From the NCBI RefSeq assembly GCF_000189635.1, contig NW_002476235.1, positions 62,001 through 126,000 of the forward strand: 64,000 nt of DNA, read 5' to 3'. The position numbers and the translations under genes were made by a program. Each line of letters opens with the position of its first letter. Position 1 is the first letter of the stretch. The notes beneath the pieces are model-generated. The model was not told the DNA's origin and made no database searches. It worked only from the letters and a program-made list of their open reading frames with translations. This DNA is from Tetrahymena thermophila SB210 (taxonomy: Eukaryota; Ciliophora; Oligohymenophorea; Hymenostomatida; Tetrahymenidae). Below, in pieces: positions 37,135-49,736 of the stretch.

Positions 37135-40100
37135 ATGTTGAGAAGTGAACGAATGGGATGCTATTAAGTAATAGTATCCAGGGAATTAGCATGGGAAATG
37201 ATAAATATGTTAGGAGAATTAGGTGACGACATGGTAGAGTTTATAGATTCAAACAAAGATTAAAATTCAGCAAATCGATTGTTTTCTCGCTTTATTAAGA
37301 AATGTGAAGAGATATAAACTAATTTAGCAAAGATTAAGCAACTTCTTAAGGATTATAATTTTCATATTTAGCATTGTGAAGACGTTGAGGAGTTCTTGAT
37401 TTAGCTAAGAGAATTTCTAAGCACACGTGATAGAATTGAAAAAACATATATAGATGACATAAATTAGGAAATCGAGAGCTTCACAAAATAAATATTTAGA
37501 AACGCAGCATAAGTAGAAGAGTTAGAAAAAAAGTATCAAGATTTAAAAGAATAAAGCTCTACCTATTTATTTTACAAGGATAGATTTATAAGTTCTCTTT
37601 ACTACTAGCATAGGGAAGATCTTGAAAGAAAAAAAAAGTAGAAGCTTTAAAGCTAAATTTAAAATGTTGAAGAAATTGAGTAAGAAACAGTAGTTGTGCT
37701 ATCGTCTAAGCCAGTTTCAAGGAGATAGCAACCAATACAATAAAAACATAGAAACGAAGAAGATGCTGATTGGGAAGATTAGTTCTTAACTAGATAATTT
37801 ACAACTGTTATAGGAACAGTAAAAACAGAAGATATTTATAGATTTATACGTTCTATATACAGATTGACAAAAGGGAATTTTTGGAATATTTAAAAAGTTC
37901 ATGCAGAATTTCCTGATAGGACAATATTTATTTTGTTTTTTCCAGTAGCAAGTATCCAAAATTCTTATTTAATAGGAAAAATCAATAAAATTTTGGATGT
38001 ATTTAATGCTAAAATGTAATATAAATTTGATAAATACACCAAACAAATATTCTATTTTAACAAAAAGATTTAAATCGATTATTAATAAAGATGAGATAGA
38101 TTTAAAAATTCTACAGATAGAACAAGATAAGACTGATGTCTTGAGAGTAAAATTATTATTTTAATATATGTAACTAAAATATTAAATACTTTTTACAGGT
38201 TATCAATTTAGCCAAAAAATAACTCTATTCTGATTTGGAAGAATGGAGTCTACCGAGAAAAGGTTTAAACTGCTCTAAAATAGTTGAAATGCAGCTATTT
38301 GTAGAAAAAGAGAGGTCAATATTTGTATAACTTAACAATTTGAAACCTCGAAAGCATGTATTTATAGGCAGACTATGGTGTCCTAAAGTATACTAAGAGT
38401 AGCTTTTATAAACACAAGTTAAATTATCTTTGAAATACCCAAATTAGGGATAATCATAAATTATAGAATGTGAAATTAATGATGATGATGTTCCTCCAAC
38501 CTTATTTAAACTTAACTCTTTTACTGCTCCATTTTAGGTAAATACTTGAATCATTTTTGTATTCTAATTTTTTTCAATTAGCAAATAGTCAATACTTATG
38601 GCATTCCAAGATATAAAGAAATAAATCCAGGTATTTATTGCATAGTAATGTTTTCTTTGTAGTTTGGAATCATGTTTGGAGATATTGGTCATGGAGGGTT
38701 TCTTTTCTTATTTGGGCTCTACCTTTGCATAAATCACAAAAAAAATCCCTTTGATACACGCAGAGATTTAAATGTCTTATACTCTGTCAGATATGTTGTA
38801 CTTTTATTAGGATTTTTTGCTCTCTATAGTGGACTTATATACAATGACTTTTTCTCACTTCCAATTTATTTGTTTCACAAATCCTGCTACGTTAATCAAA
38901 GAGTAATAAATAGATCAATCAATTTTATTAAAATATCTCCAATTTAATTAGAATTTATAAAATTCTCAAATTAATCGAAAATTTTGTTTAAAAAGGATGA
39001 AAATGGAGAACTAGAATATGTAAAAAAGCCTAACTGTACTTATCCTTTTGGTTTTGACCCTAAGTGGTACATCGCCTAAAATGAATTAACATTTTTTAAT
39101 TCTTTTAAAATGAAACTCGCAGTTATAATAGGTAAAATTTTTTGATATTTCTATTTACTTTTAACTTAAGTGTTGTAATTTTTGATAAAATAGGAGTTAT
39201 ATAAATGACTTTTGGAATCATTTTGAAAGGGTTTAATAATAAGTATTTTGGATAATGGATTGATTTTTTCTTTGAATTCATACCGTAGTTAGTTTTTATG
39301 GTCACTACATTCGGGTACATGATATTTATGATAGTTATAAAGTGGAATATAAACTATTAGTAAGATACAAGCTAAGCACCTTCAATAATTAATCTTATGA
39401 TTAATCTACCTCTTAAATTAGGAATGATACCAGATGGAAAAAGTTTATGGAATCAAGAAAACCAAGAATATTTACAATAAAATCTATTATATATTTCAGT
39501 GTGCATGGTTCCTTTAATGCTTTTCCCAAAGCCCTTTCTTCTTTACTTAAAAAATAGAAAAAATAATAAAAGGACATATGTAGTTAAAAAAGGAAGTTTA
39601 AATGAGAAACTCATACCATAATTATAAAAAAATCAAAATAGTGATGTAATAAGTTTAATTATTTAAAATAACAACTTTTTATACAAACTCATATTTAAAT
39701 ATATTACAGGATGATTTTATTTAGGAATTAAGAAAATCCTAAATAGAAAAAGAGGAGACAATAAAAAAATAATTTTTAAAAGAAAACAGTATTCAAGAAA
39801 GTATGGATTTCGACTAATTTGAATCTATAACAAAAGATAAACATGAATTTGATTTTTCTGAAGTATTTGTTCATTAAGTTATTGAAACCATAGAATTTGT
39901 ATTGGGTAAATAAATAAATGAAAATTAAATTTGTATCTTAAAATATTAAAATAATTTAATTTACAGGATCTATAAGCAGTACAGCAAGTTATCTTCGTCT
40001 CTGGGCCTTATCCCTTGCTCATAGTTAGTTGTCTAAAGTATTTTTTGAAAAAACTATAGGCTCAGGAATAATTGAAGGAAATTCTCTCTAAATTTTAATA

Positions 40101-40356
40101 GGTTGGTTTGTATTTGTGCATATCACGGTATTTGTATTAATGAGTATGGATCTTATGGAGTGTTTTCTACATGCAATAAGACTTTAATGGTAATAAATTA
40201 ATTATGAAATTATAAATTAAAAAATTTTAATAATTTTGAAATAGGGTTGAGTTTTAAGGAAAGTTCTATAAAGCAGATGGTGTATGGTTTAACTCATTTA
40301 GTTTCTTAGGTAATTTAAGATAGTTTAATGTGGACTTAAGCAATGGTATAAAATGA
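37135..40356 (+). CDS. V-type H+-ATPase V0 subunit a
   Basis: Eight exons: 37135..38015, 38068..38146, 38199..38537, 38582..39131, 39194..39645, 39710..39905, 39967..40189 and 40245..40356, giving 943 residues with all phases consistent; the introns are 44-64 bp. Subunit a forms the two half-channels for protons in the V0 sector and links it to V1. The N-terminal ~400 residues are the cytosolic coiled-coil arm (MGCYQVIVSRELAWEMINML...). The membrane part follows: YGIPRYKEINPG, FGIMFGDIGHGGFL, then hydrophobic segments, and SSTASYLRLWALSLAHSQLS with the essential channel Arg (~843). The C-terminus has GVWFNSFSF. The family is usually 800-860 aa; the excess is mainly in loops and the arm. Confidence 0.96.
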
Positions 40357-40559
40357 AATATTTATAAATAAATATTATAAAAATATTATTTAATTTATTT
40401 AAATTATTAAAAAAATAATTAAAATGTATTTATTTCAAAGATTATTGTAAAAAATGTAATAAATTTTATGATTAATTGATATTTACTTGTTTTTGATTTT
40501 GAATATGTGAATAATAAAACAAAAAATTGAGTTTTGTATTTTCAGATAATTATTTAATT

Positions 40560-41060
40560 AAAAAAAACAAAGAAAATTTTCTATTTTGGAGTAAGTTGAA
40601 GTGCGAAAGAAACTTTATAAGTACCCATCGGCTTGAGGTAGAGATATGGATTATAGTATACAATTTCAGGACAGCATCAGCATATTCAGTGAAATATACA
40701 AACTAACATATTTCGGAAATAATCTCAGTATAAAATAAAGGCCTTAATACTGTTACTTGTTGATCCTCCATATGCTGGAATGCTTTTAACGTTTTTAATA
40801 CCAGAAAGAGCATGCTAAAATATCTAAAGATATTTATTAAAAAATCGAGAGAGCAAGCTCATAGTTTCCACTTTCTATAATCCAGCTATATCTTTATCTT
40901 AAGCCCTTAAAAGTTAATTATAGATGTTAATTACATTTATTTAAATCCCGAAAAACAAGAAAACCCACCAACCATTTTCTTGTTCAAAGCTATCATGCTT
41001 TCGCAACCCGATCAATCCTACTAAAAATAAAAAAACTTTTATAATTAACGAAATGAAAAA
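40560..41060. CDS. Unresolved coding-like locus, strand uncertain
   Basis: This 0.5-kb block is clearly less AT-rich than its flanks. On the plus strand one frame runs from ATG 40646 to TGA 41054-41056 (136 residues, starting MDYSIQFQDSISIFSEIYK). On the minus strand several segments also look coding, for example ENGWWVFLFFG, and after a possible 29-bp GTAATT...TTTTAAG intron YSWIIESGNYELALSIFQQ, which resembles a TPR helix pair. No minus-strand model joins all parts in frame. A gene is likely here but its strand and product are not settled. Confidence 0.3.
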
Positions 41061-41149
41061 GTACTTATAAATTGATTCTATCAATCATCCTTCTCCTCTT
41101 TTTCTAGTAAAATCATATATTAACTAACATATAAAAAGGAAAAAGCATG

Positions 41150-41345
41150 AAGATAGGGAGACATTAAAAAAATTAAAAAATATAAAAAATAAGAAAAATA
41201 AATAAGAAAAAATATAAAAAAATTAAAGATATTTAAAAAATAATAAAAAATTAAAAAAATTAAAAAATTGAAGAAAAAAAAAACAGTTAAAGAAAAAATT
41301 TGAAAATAAAAATTAAGTAAAAAAAACAATAAATAAATTAATAGA
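41150..41345. repeat. A-rich low-complexity tract
   Basis: About 200 bp made almost only of A with interspersed T and few G (repeating AAAAATTAAAAAATAT-like units). The reverse frame translates to Phe/Leu/Ile-rich nonsense and is not a gene. Confidence 0.8.
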
Positions 41346-41409
41346 ATCCAAAATAAAATAAAACACATGAAAAGTAAATTTAATGAAAAAAAAATAAATA
41401 AACTAAAAC

Positions 41410-41990
41410 AAATTTAGAAAAATAATATTTGAAATTGAAAACACATTCATAAACACATGCAATAGAGCATTATTTTTAATTTTTGTATAACACCAAAAAT
41501 ATAATCTTTTTTGAATTACATTTTTTTATTTATTTAATTAATGTAAATAAATTTTTTCACAAATTCATATTTTATTTAATCAAATTTATTAAAAGAAATT
41601 ATTTTTTATGATGATCAATAATTTCATTTTTATAACAATTATAAAAGAAAACAGTAAAGTAAAAATAAAGTAAAATCAAAATTTAATTAAAAGCCTAAAT
41701 CAAATTTTTAAAAATAATATTTGAAAATTGAAAACAGATTCATAGATTATTTTTATATTAACTTCATAGAAATATTTGTATTTCAATAAAATTTTTTTAT
41801 TTATTTGATTAAGAATAATACTTTGTAAATTAAAATTATTTCTCAAATTCCTATTTTTTACTTGAATCAAATTACTAAAGCAAAGTATTTGGTTATGATG
41901 ATATTTAATAATAAAAAAATAATTTATTTTTATTAAAACTATAAGAATAAAAATTAATTTTTTTTCAATTAAATAAATTAAATTTAATCC
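41410..41990 (+). repeat. Diverged tandem repeat, two copies, period about 291 bp
   Basis: Copy 1 from about 41410 and copy 2 from about 41701 both start CAAATTT..AAAAATAATATTTGAAA, then GAAAACA.ATTCATA. They later share an AATTC.TATTTT..TT.AATCAAATTA block and TTATGATGAT. Identity is moderate with indels, so this is an old local duplication in noncoding DNA. Confidence 0.7.
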
Positions 41991-42236
41991 TAATAAAAAC
42001 AATTATTTTCAATTATTGTTAAAAAATTCATAAATTAATTGCAATACCAATTTTCATCATTTTAAGTATTAAATTTGAAAATAAAAACGTTTTACAATAT
42101 TATATATACAGATTCAAAAAGTTTGTATAATAGGAATAAAACAGAATTAGTAAAATAATTTACATCATACAATATAAAATCAAAATTATTTAATTATTAT
42201 AAAAATATAAATAATTATAAATCTTAATGAAAATTT

Positions 42237-44772
42237 TCAAACAATAATATTATTATTTTAGTTTTATTTAGAGAAAAACTTTTTGTTAGTGTTGTTGTTC
42301 CCATTACTAACAGTACTCTAATTTTACATAGTTGAACGGAATGCAGCATCATTTAGTTAATATGAACTATTTGGGGCAGAGGGATCCAAATTTAAAGAAA
42401 CCACATTACTTTAAGGTCTGTAAGTATTGTTATTTGATTTTGGTTTTACCATATCTAGATTGTGAACTACACCTTAAGTATCATCATTATGCATTTCGCT
42501 TTACATTACAGGAGTTGCTACATTTCTACTTTATAAAGTTAAATTTCCTGTATTTGCTAGTACTGATAAACCTCCTGTTTATTATTACCCCTTCCTTATT
42601 GGGGATTATTACATAGTGGAGGCATTTTAAAATGAAGAAGATGTTAAACGATTTTATTACAATTAGCTTAATGGATGATTTGCAGCTTTGTTCTAAAATA
42701 CAATTGAGTTATTGAGGTTATTTCTATTCTTATTTTAGGCTACATCGTCATCAAATAAATTATTAACAGGTGTATGCTCTATAGTTTATTTTCTTTCAAT
42801 ATAATTATTTTTTTTAGGTGAAACAATTGAGGATCTCATTGGTGAGCTAGGAGACTGATCTTAGCCATCAAAATCATCTCTATAATTTTAAATTTTTTAA
42901 TTTAAAGTAGGTTACCTATTAATCTAATTTCCTTGTGTATTATAGATATCTCTTTAATACTAATATTCGATATCTGTTTTAACATCCGAGTTTTAGTTTT
43001 GTTAATATATTTAATTTTAATTACCATTATTATTTAAAACTTCTTTTAAAGGCACTACTTAATTATTATTATTGCTAGTTATTTATTGTCCTTGATTTGG
43101 AAACGAAGCAGTTTTTTATGAATTATATTAAGCATTTTAAATTATTTATGAATTTTACATAGTAATAGAGTTTTGCTTATATAAAACTTAATTATTAGAA
43201 GAATTAACATTGTTTACATTCTAGTTAGGAAAAGGAGCTACTTAAGCACTCTAAGCAGACATGCTATTTTATTTTTAAATAACTGAAATAACAGGTTAAG
43301 AAGATTATTAGTTAGAAGTTGCAGCTGGAAGAGCGTTCATCTAAGTATGAAGAGGCTGGATAAAGCTGTTCTTTTTAACAAAGGTCTAATTTTACTATGT
43401 CTAATAAACTTAAGGTGGTTATTATTGAATTACTTATTCCTGTTAATAGAGCTATTGATTTTGAATCATTGACTGCTAGTGATCCTATCTAATGATACTA
43501 GATTAATCATGGGCAATAGATTAATTATGGGGATCTTAAATAATTGAAGTTGCATACACATGCTACCTTTCTTAATCGATTGTTTTTACTCCTGAGAATA
43601 ATCTTACATCATCTCTGTCCAAAAAAGTTTTTAACTTCATTAAAAATAGCAATATAATCATTTGTAGAATGCTGATGGTAAAATCACCACCTAAAAATAA
43701 GTTGCTTAACGGATAGAGCTTTTGACTTGCAATCTAGAAGCAGCTTTATTATGAGTTAGGTTATCCTCTATTGACCTAATTTTAAAAAATAAATATGTTA
43801 ACTTTAATCTATAAAAATGATTTATTTAATATTTAATCGAAATTAAAATATTTAAATTGAGGTAAAGTTGCTATAATTAATCAATAAACAGCATTTATTA
43901 AATAGTAACCATTCAATTTGTTGCTTGGCTATAAATTTTTAATGTTAATATTGATGTAAAATTATTCATTTTAAATATAGCATTGAATGCATATTTATAT
44001 TTATGAAGAAAATAATAATATTTGAATAATTAATTACGTCTGTAAATAGGTACATTTTACTGACAGAGCATATTCCTGCGCATTTCCATGATGATTCAAG
44101 ATTTTGTAATAAATTGACAGTGCTTTGAGACAGAGGAGTATACTATTTACATCCTAATGCATTTATAGGACCTGATGGATCAAAATATCCTGCTAATGGA
44201 TAACTCGATTAAGACTAAGATGAATAATCACATGGACAGTTACCAGAACAAAAATTAGCTTAGGCAGTTTATGAAGCATCTAAAACAGATGATGGCCATA
44301 TTTTTTAGTAAACCTAGCTGCAAGAATAGGATACAGAACTTGATTGATCTATTGTTTAGATTATTATACCTCCAGCTAATGAGCAAGCTAAAAAGACAAA
44401 TACAAAGAAAAGAGTGAGCTCTACTTTAATACCAAGCTCAAAATTTTTCATCATTAGCTGAATAAAAGCAAAAAGGGCAAGTCCAAAAATAAAAACGCAC
44501 AAAATAATATCTGTAATAAAAAGTGCATATGTTTCCGTTGGTTGGCTACCCATCCAACTGCTTCCATCATAGCATGCTCCAACAATACTTAAGATAAATC
44601 CTATTAGTGCACCCAACATAATGAAAATCAGTAAAAATTTTATTATTGGGACAATTTGAGTTGGAGCGCATCCACATAATTCTTGATAAACTTTTTAATC
44701 GAATCGAGGGTTAGATTTTCCATAGTCAGAGTGTGCTTGTGTGTGATTTAGCATATAATTATTTTGGGACAT
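42237..44772 (-). CDS. Tetraspanin-like protein with very long Q/N-rich cytosolic tail
   Basis: Exons 44038..44772 and 42237..43775 (minus), joined phase 0 to phase 0 across a 262-bp intron, give 757 residues. The first part has four membrane segments: TM1 around PIIKFLLIFIMLGALIGFIL, TM2 around FITDIILCVFIFGLALFAF, TM3 around VELTLFFVFVFLACSLAGG and TM4 GGDFTISILQMIILLFL. Between TM3 and TM4 is a large Cys-containing loop (CSGNCPCDY, GCKQY, WKCAGIC). This topology and loop fit tetraspanins, though a canonical CCG was not seen. After TM4 comes a tail of roughly 460 residues, rich in Gln, Asn and Ser, with few recognisable motifs. Tetraspanins organise membrane microdomains; such a tail is far longer than in animal members. 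The second exon is open throughout in the ciliate code. Confidence 0.82.
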
Positions 44773-46325
44773 TTTAAGTGGGTTTGCTTAGCTTTGATTT
44801 AAAATAGTAGTATTCATATTAATGTAACTAAGAATCAATGAGTGCGATAATAATTTAGTTTTAGTAGTAGAGGTGTAATAATATGTAGCACTTAAATATT
44901 TTAAGAAACTCTGTCAAATTTAGTTTGTTTGAGTGTTAGTAATTAGTTTATGGCTAGTAAATTTTAGGGATGATAAACAAACAAACCTTTTTATTTATTT
45001 ATTTATTTATTTATGGATATATATTACTAAAATATTAAATATTTAACAAATATTTATATTTCAGGTAGTAAATAATTTATTAATTTGTTTGTCTTTTGAT
45101 TTTTCTTTTTTTGTTTTTATTTATTTACCAATCATAATCCTAATAAGTAAATTTACAATTAATCAACCAACTATATTTTTCTTATTTATTAATAAAAGTC
45201 AAGTTTGTTATGCTTGCTATTTTGCAACCCAAACATACATTTATTCATCTTTCCATGAAATTTTTATTTAACTATTGGTTGGTAAAATTTTCTTTATAAA
45301 TATATTACATCAATAGTCTTAACAAAAAAGATTTATTAATGTGGTTGTTTACCACTCGTTGTTAAATTTATAATATTACTTTTTCATTAAAGGATTTTGG
45401 TGGTTGATTATCAAATTCATTTTTTAATTCTTTGCAAATAATTTAATTTAAATATTTATCTAAAAATTTTATTCTTACTCTATCTCTCAAATTATCTATT
45501 CAAATAAAATTATTTTTAAATTAATTTATTAATTAATTCATTAATTCCATTAATTTTTCAAGAATTTATTTTTTTTATTAAAATTTAATTTTTTAAATTA
45601 TTTATCTTCTGCATATTTTAAAGTAAATTTAAGATAATTTAATCTTCTAGGATATAACTTAGAGTAAATATTTTACAGCCTTAAAAAAAATTAATTAATC
45701 AGTGAATTTTAAATTAAAATTTTGGTGTATTTTACTTTTTTTAAGTTTTTTGAAAAAAATATCAGGATTGATTATATAAATCATTTTAAAATTATTTATT
45801 TTTAACTTAGTTTGTTTAAAGTAAGACTATAGTATCAATCTAGCATACTAGGATATTATATATCAAAGGGTTTTCAATATTAAAAAACAAAATAAAGACA
45901 ACAAGTTTGAAATTAAAAATATAATTTGTTTTAGTTTTATTTAATTTAATGAAAAAATATTAGAATCTGTTAATTAAGTAAAATTTATTGTTTGTATTGT
46001 TTAAAGATAATATAATCATCCTTCTAAAATATCCATAAAAATAAAATGAAGGTCTTTTATACACTTAAAAGTAAATTTAATAATTAATTAATTTTAAATT
46101 AAAAATACTTTTTATTTTGGTTTATGAGAAAAAATCAGAATTTTTTTAGAGTTTTAAATTTTTAAATTTAAACTGAATAAATTTTTTTAATTTAAAAATA
46201 ATATTTTTATGAATTTTTATTAAAATAATAAATTAATTAAGTGAAATTTTTTTGAATAAATATTTTATCATTTTAGTTTATACAATAATTTAGAAAAGTA
46301 AATATTATTTTCTATTATAAATCAT
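44773..46325. other. AT-rich spacer
   Basis: About 1.55 kb. Short TTTA repeats near 44990-45015. No gene was supported. Confidence 0.6.
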
Positions 46326-47643
46326 TCATTAATATGTTTCAAGGAAAACCTTTGAATATTTATTTAATCCTTTGAAATAGTTAACCATAGTTTAGTCTCT
46401 GTCAACAAAACAGAGATCAATACAATTAAGTCCGTCTTTATTTTTGATTCTAGCATCAGATCCATAATCATCTAAGATATAGCACATGTCTAAATCTTTA
46501 TTTAAAGTTGCAAAATGCAGAGGAGTATTACCAAACTTATCTTAGATGTTTGGCTTTGCTCCTTTTAATAGAAGATATCTTGCACACTCATATTTTTTTT
46601 CAATAACAGCATAGTGGAGAGGAGTTTGCTAGTTAGAATTATCAGGTAAATTTACAAATGAAGGATTCTTTTCTAAAAGATAATCCAATACATCAGTAGA
46701 TTCTAATTAAGCTGCAAGATGAATAGGATCTAAATCAGGTTTTGAATTTCTAACTTATGTAAGTGTCTTTTCAAATAATTTAATTATTTCTATATTACCA
46801 GTAACTGTAGCTTCGTGAATTGGATAAAGTCCATTATTATTTTTAACTAAATCATTAGCTCCTTTAGATAAGAAATATTCAATTATTTCAGGAGATTATT
46901 TTACAATTGCATAGAAAAGAGGAGTGTCACCATCTTTATTACAAGCGTTCACATCAGAGTTATTTTCAAGGGCAAATTTAACAGCTTCTAAATTACGGTA
47001 AAAGGCAGCAATATGTAATAAAGTATTGCCATCTTCGTTTGGTGCAAATATGTTAGCACCAAATTATTAAAGGAATAAAGACATATCTGTAATATTGTTT
47101 AAAATTGCAAATGTAGTAGGACTTAATTTTGATGGATTTGAAGTATCATTCAGAACCTTCTCTTTATAATTTATCTTACTTAAAAGTTTTTCAATAGCAA
47201 CTTTATTTTGCTCACTAATCATAAGGAATAGGAGTCCATATTCATTTATTTTAATGTATTCATATTATTTGAATGTTTTTAATTTAGTAGGAATCTTATC
47301 ATATTTCTCTTTGTTGTAAATACGTAAAATTTAATCTGTTTTATACACACTCCAATAATGCTTAAGAGAGTCTTTAAAGCTTTAAGTGAATCTTTATATC
47401 ATTAGTTTATGCCGGATGCTTGCTTTATATTATATTCCTAAATACTTTAAAAAGTCTTCTTTATTAAAATAACAGAGTATCTTTTAAAAGAGTTAATATT
47501 CCACAAAGTTATTAATTTTACTTTTTTCAAGAAAAATCTATAGAAAAAAGAATCTTTACTCATCATTCTTAACATTAAGAGATAAATAGATCAATTACTG
47601 TGTCAAGTATATGTCTCGATAAATTTTATTTGATATTTAGCAT
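46326..47643 (-). CDS. Ankyrin-repeat protein with F-box-like N-terminus
   Basis: Exons 47599..47643 and 46326..47537 (minus; 61-bp intron) give 418 residues. Residues ~190-400 contain about six ankyrin repeats, e.g. DGNTLLHIAAFYRNLEAVKF, DGDTPLFYAIVKQSPEIIEY, NGLYPIHEATVTGNIEIIKL, QTPLHYAVIEKKYECARYLL and FGNTPLHFATLNKDLDMCYI. The N-terminus (FQKILCYFNKEDFLKYLGIQ) resembles an F-box, which would make it a possible SCF ubiquitin-ligase adaptor, but this similarity is weak and from memory. The first exon is only 15 codons and is inferred from a donor/acceptor pair that restores phase. If it is wrong, the next in-frame ATG is about 60 codons into exon 2. Confidence 0.82.
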
Positions 47644-49015
47644 CAAAAATATTTATTTTACTCATGAATGTATCATTGAGAATTTTTTCAAGCTAAACTC
47701 AATTAAAATTATTTTTAGTTTATTTATTATATTTGTAGATAAAATTGAACAAAAATTTGATCTGATTTAAATTTACTTTAAAATTTATATAATTTATCTG
47801 TTTCCACAATAAAATATTTATTTTTATAAATTTGATAAATAACTCCATTATTTAAGCGTTATTTAAATCATTTTAGATAACTAAAATAATTTATTCTGAT
47901 AAAAAATTGTACTATTTTCTTTATAATTATGAAATACAGCAAACATTTAAACTTAATTTTATATTTATACTTGGAATTCTACATTTAATACAATTTATAA
48001 GTTGAAAACACAAAATAATTATTTTTATACTATATAAACACCCATATACACTCAAATTTTTGGTAAAGTAAGATAATATCATAGAATATTTAAAGGTTTT
48101 GTTTACTTATTAAATAAATAACATGTTTAATAAAAACTATTTAAGCTAATATTTTTTATTTTATCTATAAATATTACGTTTAAATACTTTTGTTAATTCA
48201 TAATGGTCTAAAGAAACAATTTTATGAAAAATAACAATTCCTTTTAGCAAAAGTAATTTAATAATACTTTTGATATAGTTGTGGATTATATAATTCCTGT
48301 ATTAGATATTCTTTAATGTTAGAAATCCATTAGCGCTTTCTTTTGTTTAGTAGAATTTTAATAAATTTTGTCTCTTACTAATACTTTCAAAGAGACATAG
48401 ATAAAAAAATATAATTTTGTTTTCTAAGTATAAAAAAGTATGAGGGAAAAAATACAAATAAAAATAGATTATTGGCTATTGAAAAGAATGAGAATAAAAT
48501 AATAAAAATATTATAATTCTCTTCCTTTTTATATGCATTTAGATAGTTATAAAGTGACTTTGCTAGCTAGAGTTTTGGTAAAAATAACAAAAAGCTAAAT
48601 TAATTTTCATTAAATTATTTCTGGAAGATTGAATCAGAAATCTAGAATATTCAAAATTATTATTTAAGTTTTTTATTATTAACTTAAAAGATTTAATAAC
48701 TTTAATTTGATTCTAAAGTTCTATTTTTATTATATATGGCAAATGCTATTAGTAAATCTCTAAAAATAACCTATTTAAAATATTATTTTTGCTTAAAACT
48801 TGCATATTTAGAATATTTATAACATTGATTTTTTTTATCTATTCTCAAATCTTATCTCTCTTTTTTGGTTTTTAGCTAGAAATGAATTTTTGATTGTTTT
48901 AATGACATTTTTCCACTTTCTTTAGGTGTTTTTATCATTCAATGTTTGCAAATATAATAACCAATTAAAAATAATAATATTCAATTCTTTTTCTTGCTTT
49001 GTTTATAACTAATAT

Positions 49016-49591
49016 GGTATCTAATCCTAATTATTCATTTATAAATAAAGCTATTTAAATTTATTTAAAGAGAAAAGATGGTTGGCTTAAGTTGCTTTCT
49101 TGAGTAACAAAGATAATTCTATTGATCAACTATTAACAATTATTAAATTAATCAGGAATAGTCTTGATCTAAAATAATGTGATTTCGATAGGTGGGATAG
49201 AATAAGAGCTAATTCAGATTAATTAAGTTTTTAATTGGGCAACTTCATGTGAACGTTTGAAAGATTGGCAAACTTAGTCATAAAAAGACGAGGATCAAAC
49301 CAATATTACAATATATAATGCTATTCAGATTTTCTATGAGATTCATTTTGTAAGAAAGATAAAGTAAGTTAATTAATTATAAAATAATGTGCATACATAT
49401 CACCTATATAAAAAATTATTGTAAGGGCATAAATTATAATAGATAAATTTTACAATGAAGAAAGCATAAAGTATAATCGAATCAAAATTAACTAAATATA
49501 AAAATGATAATAAATATAAAAATCAATTATATTTAAAAGTAAATTTTTAGAAATGTAATTCAGTACAAGAGTGAGTCGTATATTTAGATAG
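49016..49591 (+). pseudogene. Coding-like block with conflicting frames
   Basis: Starts with ATG reading MVSNPNYSFINKAIQIYLKR before an in-frame TGA near 49100. Further right, a second frame gives NSIDQLLTIIKLIRNSLDLK and CDFDRWDRIRANSDQLSFQ, also ending in TGA (about 49248), and another gives SCERLKDWQTQSQKDEDQT onwards to TGA near 49575. Base composition is gene-like, but no intron set joins the pieces, so it is either a decayed host gene or an unresolved multi-exon gene. No family was recognised. Confidence 0.3.
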
Positions 49592-49736
49592 TTAATTATT
49601 TAGTTTATATGTAATGAAATAAGTGGGGGAGAAGATATCTTCATATGATAAATCTAATAATATCTTACATAGCTTTTGATATGAAAATTAATTATTAAAT
49701 ACATGAGAAATATTAAGAAATAGGAATGAATTTTTC

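Larger units (their letters stand above)
40357..42236. other. Spacer with one doubtful gene, an A-rich tract and a diverged repeat
   Basis: About 1.9 kb after the V-ATPase gene. See the separate entries for 40560-41060, 41150-41345 and 41410-41990. Otherwise AT-rich and featureless. Confidence 0.5.

Noticed and set aside
41120-41368. Reverse-strand ORF of 82 codons, almost only Phe, Leu, Ile and Tyr.
   Set aside because: It is the translation of an A-rich low-complexity tract.
42332-42616. Plus-strand ORF of 94 codons.
   Set aside because: Opposite strand of the tetraspanin tail exon.
43690-43775. tRNA-like sequence (TTGCTTAACGGATAGAGC with an apparent TGC anticodon arm).
   Set aside because: The acceptor and T arms do not form, and the minus strand of the same bases is the start of the second tetraspanin exon, continuous in frame across a good splice site.
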